A stretch of DNA of 10,242 nucleotides from Rubrivivax sp. (lineage in GTDB: Bacteria > Pseudomonadota > Gammaproteobacteria > Burkholderiales > Burkholderiaceae). Positions 9,201 to 10,242 of this stretch are shown here, one piece after another. The stretch covers positions 1 through 10,242 of the forward strand of contig SEEY01000088.1 in NCBI GenBank assembly GCA_004211235.1, read 5' to 3'. Below the pieces are notes generated by a model. The model was not told the origin of the DNA. It made no database searches and saw nothing but the letters and a program-made list of their open reading frames with translations. Numbering within the stretch: the first letter of the stretch is position 1; every line of letters starts with the position of its first letter. A program made the position numbers and the translations under genes.

Positions 9201-10242
9201 CACGTCGGGGTTGACGGTGGTCGTCGCGCCCGCGGCAGTGCCCGCGGCCAGCAGGCCGCCGGCGGTGCCTTCGGCGGTGGCGTTGCCGATCTGCGTCGCC
9301 GTGGACTTCACGTTCAGCGAGCTGGCGGAGGCGACGTCGGCGCCACTGGTGGCTTCGGTGATGCCGCCCGAGCGGGCCTTGGCGGTAACGGCGCCGGCGG
9401 ACACGCCGAGGGCGCCGCTGAAGGCGTCGCCCGTGCCGGTGACGATGTTCTTCGCGTCGGCCGTCACGTTGACGGCATTGCCGCTCGCGTTGAAGCTGGC
9501 CGCGTTGCCGACCAGCGCGCGCGTGTCGGCGGCGGCGGTGGCGTCGGCGGTGGCGCCGGTGATGGCCAGGCCGCCCGCGGCAGCGGCGTCGGCGATGGCC
9601 GTGCTGTCTTCGCTGCCCAGGTTGTGGCGGGCGCGCACGTTGACGCCGTTGCCCGTCACCGACGTCGTGCCGCGCACCTCGGCCGTGACGGCCGGGCTGA
9701 CCTGGCTGGTCGCGCCCATGAAGCCGACGGCGCCGCCCAGGCCGAAGGAGAAGGCCTTGGCCTTGGCGTCGGCATCGGCGCTGGAATCGGCCAGCACGTT
9801 GACCGCGCCGGTCGTGGTCGTGAGGCTGGCGATGCCGGTGTCGCCCAGTCCGGCGCTTACGGCGCTGTTGGACTTGGCCGTGGCGCTGCCGCCGCTGCCG
9901 CCGCCGAAGGCCGCGGCGCCCGAGGCGCTGGCGCCTGCGACCGCAGTGTTCCTGCCCTGGGCATGGATGTCGACGGCAGTCGCGCCGCCGACGCCGCCGC
10001 GCAGGTCGGCCGTGGTGCCGCCGCCCACGGTGGCACTGCTGCTCGACGAGCCGATGCCGATGAGCCCGCCGACACCGAGGCCCGACGTGTCGCCGCTGGC
10101 GATGTTTGACGCGCTGCCCAGCACCTTGACCGTGCCGCCGGCCGTCAGCTTGGAGCCGGCGCCGACGGTGGCGTCGACATCGGCCGCGGCCGTGGCGCCC
10201 GCGGACGCACCCGTGCTGCCGAACAGCGCACCGCCGGCCGAG
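1..10242 (-). CDS. Giant RTX-type beta-repeat adhesin/surface protein, internal fragment (both ends outside window)
   Basis: Seen: the minus frame with codons at forward positions divisible by 3 is free of stops across the window, giving 3,413 residues (fragment residue 1 = codon 10239-10241, residue 3413 = codon 3-5). I translated all of it and found no frameshift. It contains no cysteine, is dominated by Gly, Ala, Thr, Ser, Asn, Asp and Val, and has no Trp above about position 3320. Order of parts: nested ~54-residue beta modules (residues ~29-1770), HG/YYV modules (~1771-2068), further 54-residue modules (~2094-2454), a non-repetitive beta-rich stretch, a haemagglutinin-like beta-helix with 96-residue repeats, and RTX nonapeptides from residue ~3327. 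Known: RTX repeats bind calcium and typify proteins exported unfolded by type I (ABC transporter/TolC) systems; absence of Cys is usual for them. The layout resembles very large bacterial proteins annotated as LEPR-XLL or 'beta strand repeat-containing', though the diagnostic N-terminus is not here. Inferred role: cell-surface or secreted adhesin/biofilm protein. The total length must exceed 3,413 residues. Confidence 0.93.
264..965 (-). other. Beta-helix-like segment leading into the RTX domain
   Basis: Fragment residues ~3093-3326. It continues the haemagglutinin-like character without a clear fixed repeat: VELTVLGGDLVDDL, NTLTLAVSGSIGSFYND, VRLTSRDSAATGENIVIG, VTLSAGDNLTITGTVTAGD. The final part (FFSVDHQSADAEGG, then ALIGGTVTGD, LYGEDQADTLDVSAQ, codons about 410-280) leads directly into the first calcium-binding nonapeptide. 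The phrase GEDQADTLDVSAQSQGWTIYG already has the look of a degenerate RTX entry repeat. A DL-rich acidic patch (LVDDLSDLLADIEG, about 785-745) is the only stretch that might form helix. No enzymatic motif is seen. Confidence 0.5.
966..1700 (-). repeat. Filamentous-haemagglutinin-like beta-helix with a ~96-residue repeat
   Basis: Fragment residues ~2847-3092. A recurring block reads roughly: ISN-V, about ten residues, L-(A/S)-L-Y-x-(N/D)-NL-(L/V)-TAG, strand, AG-(R/G)-(D/N)-(V/I)-TLPR-(I/V/L)-V, QAG-type turn, strand, then (A/V)-(D/E)-(H/R)-(L/V)-x-A. The ISN Ile codons at 1542 and 1254 are exactly 288 bases (96 residues) apart. TLP Pro codons are at 1656, 1431 and 1143; the first interval is shorter, so the first copy is incomplete. 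Matching elements include DHLIAGGNATVT, DHVVAGSDVFIT and ERVEAANNNVTI. Known: the A-G-G/R-D-(V/I)-x-L pattern and N/G turns are typical of right-handed parallel beta-helix haemagglutinin repeats. Inferred: an elongated rod carrying the protein toward the RTX end. Confidence 0.7.
1701..2879 (-). other. Non-repetitive beta-rich region between the repeat arrays and the beta-helix
   Basis: Fragment residues ~2454-2846. Composition is less biased, with Trp, Phe, Arg, His and Pro. Visible pieces in order: an aromatic acidic patch (WGVRAKEDGAWGYDDGD, codons about 2880-2830); a strand-rich stretch with NISFNADARLASGPNPVLMV and VIVNDIVNDDIGTANFRA (about 2790-2625); FTFVHTFNRITLTNQSAKDL followed by RINNIAPVNTT (about 2560-2465); then IDNPLGSTL, GALVRSN, STIGTAAQRLELEL (about 2310-2160). 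From memory, the last elements resemble the 'I.NP.G...VRTN.L.l.A..GSIG...RL.v.L' pattern seen before the C-terminal part of large LEPR-XLL/RTX-type proteins. No catalytic motif is recognised. It could be a capping or folded domain ahead of the beta-helix. The boundaries are approximate. Confidence 0.5.
2880..3960 (-). repeat. Second run of ~54-residue beta modules, compositionally distinct
   Basis: Fragment residues ~2094-2454. Six strand anchors follow one another: VTAGGDITLDAF, ASGGSVLMQSKS, VTAAHNVTVASE, LLAGDDVNLTAT, VTALENIRLQTL and LDTHALDVRAEL. Corresponding codons lie near 3726, 3564, 3408, 3237, 3072 and 2907, i.e. 156-171 bases (52-57 residues) apart. Each anchor is preceded by a short strand plus turn, such as VKALVGDNTK, VDVGSNA or VVNVRSGAH. 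This is the same module scheme as the super-repeats, but the linkers differ: more Tyr, Met, Ser, Lys and His (MSHMTSN, YSRFYSD, VYAYAEFG) and glycine-lysine stretches (GSKGGAF, NSKGGGF, GSKGSE). V-x-P strands are absent. It looks like a separately evolved array of the same fold. Confidence 0.7.
4036..4931 (-). repeat. HG/YYV beta-module array interrupting the 54-residue repeats
   Basis: Fragment residues ~1771-2068. Two half-motifs recur. The first is (I/V)-T-x-x-x-x-HG-(L/F)-x-(T/D)-G-(D/Q)-x-(I/V)-x-Y; its HG His codons are at 4890, 4701, 4491 and 4386. The second is GL-x-x-G-x-x-Y-(Y/F/Q)-V-x-x-x-(D)-x-x-x-x-(K/Q)-L(A/G); its Tyr codons are near 4803, 4620, 4278 and 4107. In protein order the pattern is HG1-YYV1, HG2-YYV2, HG3 alone, HG4-YYV3, YYV4 nearly alone (a possible HTLSRIG remnant). 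Copies end in L-A-x-(T/N)-P followed by A/I-rich residues such as AIDI. Known: similar 'HGL.tGd.V.Y ... YYV..vd...i.La' modules occur in other giant bacterial repeat proteins, from memory and not searched. Function is unknown; a structural beta fold is inferred. Confidence 0.75.
4932..6173 (-). repeat. Super-repeat C: incomplete third copy, modules 1 to 8 only
   Basis: Fragment residues ~1357-1770. It starts at ADLAAGSGDFSV, in register with the start of B. Eight anchors follow: FSVRTLSG, VNIQSISD, IAIGSRSS, ITLQASHDG, TEVLSGIAD, LTVEATGG, VAVKASGN, VTVQARQG. V-x-P strands have Pro codons at 5679, 5208 and 5049, lying 2019, 2007 and 2004 bases from B's first three, so the register is kept with slightly more indel. 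Two of these strands are nearly identical (VTPTITAEL and VTPTVRAEL). The copy stops shortly after the module-8 strand and gives way to an unrelated module family; modules 9-12 are absent. The segment at 6060-5950 (near AIAGGTVTDTRNN and SNDNQTT) is less Ala/Gly-rich and may hold an insertion. Confidence 0.75.
6174..8162 (-). repeat. Super-repeat B: second copy of the twelve-module unit
   Basis: Fragment residues ~694-1356. It begins GSVLTAGG, matching GSKLTAGG of copy A. Anchors in order: LSIHADAA, VDVRALGHN, INIVALSE, VNLLAQHN, VTVQALAN, LVIDATAN, VNVSANAT, VVMAVRLN, VRFDTLAG, LVLNSAAD, VIINNVST, FSVLASHNH. Pro codons of the V-x-P strands are at 7698, 7215, 7053, 6546 and 6384. Each sits 1995, 1992, 1992, 1986 and 1986 bases from its counterpart in A, so only a few residues of indel separate the copies. 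The sequences are clearly related but well diverged (for example SHNHDGAG versus SHNHNGAG is among the closest patches), so the duplication is old rather than an assembly artefact. Module 8 has lost the His of the HN motif (RLNGG where A has SHNGG). Confidence 0.85.
8163..10157 (-). repeat. Super-repeat A: twelve ~54-residue beta modules (~664 residues)
   Basis: Fragment residues ~29-693. It begins GSKLTAGG and contains twelve successive strand anchors, in order: TVKVLG, VDIHAQG, VNVLADS, VNVRARHN, VNVTADAK, LNVKSTAT, INVGGTAN, INFSLSHN, VAFTTTT, LDFKVETL, LIVNALSS, ISLRASHNH. Each module runs roughly: a G-rich turn, a strand of alternating hydrophobics, an Ala/Asp-rich stretch often of ADADA type, a GG-L/hydrophobic-G segment, then a second strand. 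A 'V-x-P-(T/S/x)-(V/I/M)' strand carries Pro codons at 9693, 9207, 9045, 8532 and 8370, i.e. before modules 4, 7, 8, 11 and 12. The repeat lines up with super-repeat B along its full length at an offset of 1,986-1,995 bases. The few codons to its right (10158-10242) look like the tail of a preceding module, so the array probably continues upstream. Confidence 0.85.

Noticed and set aside
4932..10157. CRISPR array or short tandem DNA repeat
   Set aside because: The recurring elements are diverged protein-level modules in one open frame, not near-identical 25-40-base repeats with unique spacers.
6174..10157. Assembly duplication as the cause of the 1.99-kb repeat
   Set aside because: Copies A and B differ at most positions and have small in-frame indels, so they are an old genuine duplication.
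1..10242. Promoters, terminators, tRNA, rRNA or intergenic regulatory sites
   Set aside because: The whole window is covered by one open reading frame; no intergenic space is present and no structured RNA pattern was noticed on either strand.

Overview
The whole 10,242-base window is the inside of one very long gene on the minus strand. Read in the frame whose codons start at forward positions divisible by 3, the minus strand has no stop codon from one edge to the other: 3,413 complete codons, from 10241 down to 3. Neither start nor stop is present. The N-terminus lies beyond the right edge and the C-terminus beyond the left edge. The product is a giant, cysteine-free, Gly/Ala/Thr/Ser/Asn/Asp-rich beta-repeat protein with calcium-binding RTX nonapeptides at its C-terminal side, so it is most likely a type I-secreted giant adhesin or surface protein. 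The DNA is very GC-rich with strong G/C third positions. This fits a high-GC Gram-negative bacterium (beta- or alphaproteobacterial type), but no taxon marker is present.

Layout in protein order (right to left). (1) About 10157-4932: a hierarchical array of ~54-residue beta modules. Four modules make a ~221-residue unit and twelve make a ~664-residue super-repeat. Two full super-repeats (A, B) and two thirds of a third (C) are visible. (2) About 4931-4036: the array is interrupted by a different module family with a 'HG...G(D/Q)..(T/V).Y' half and a 'GL..G..YYV...D....LA' half, some copies being incomplete. (3) About 3960-2880: a second run of ~54-residue modules, more aromatic and less Ala/Gly-rich. 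(4) About 2879-1701: a mostly non-repetitive beta-rich region with more Trp, Arg and Phe. (5) About 1700-264: filamentous-haemagglutinin-like beta-helix sequence, including a ~96-residue repeat. (6) 263-1: RTX nonapeptide repeats, still running at the window edge.

No second gene, RNA gene, promoter, terminator, mobile element or CRISPR array is supported. The long plus-strand open frames, including one of 2,275 codons, are the exact codon-register complement of the real gene and are artefacts of its codon bias. The observation most worth following is the nested 54 / 221 / 664-residue periodicity, with a His-Asn motif in every fourth module.
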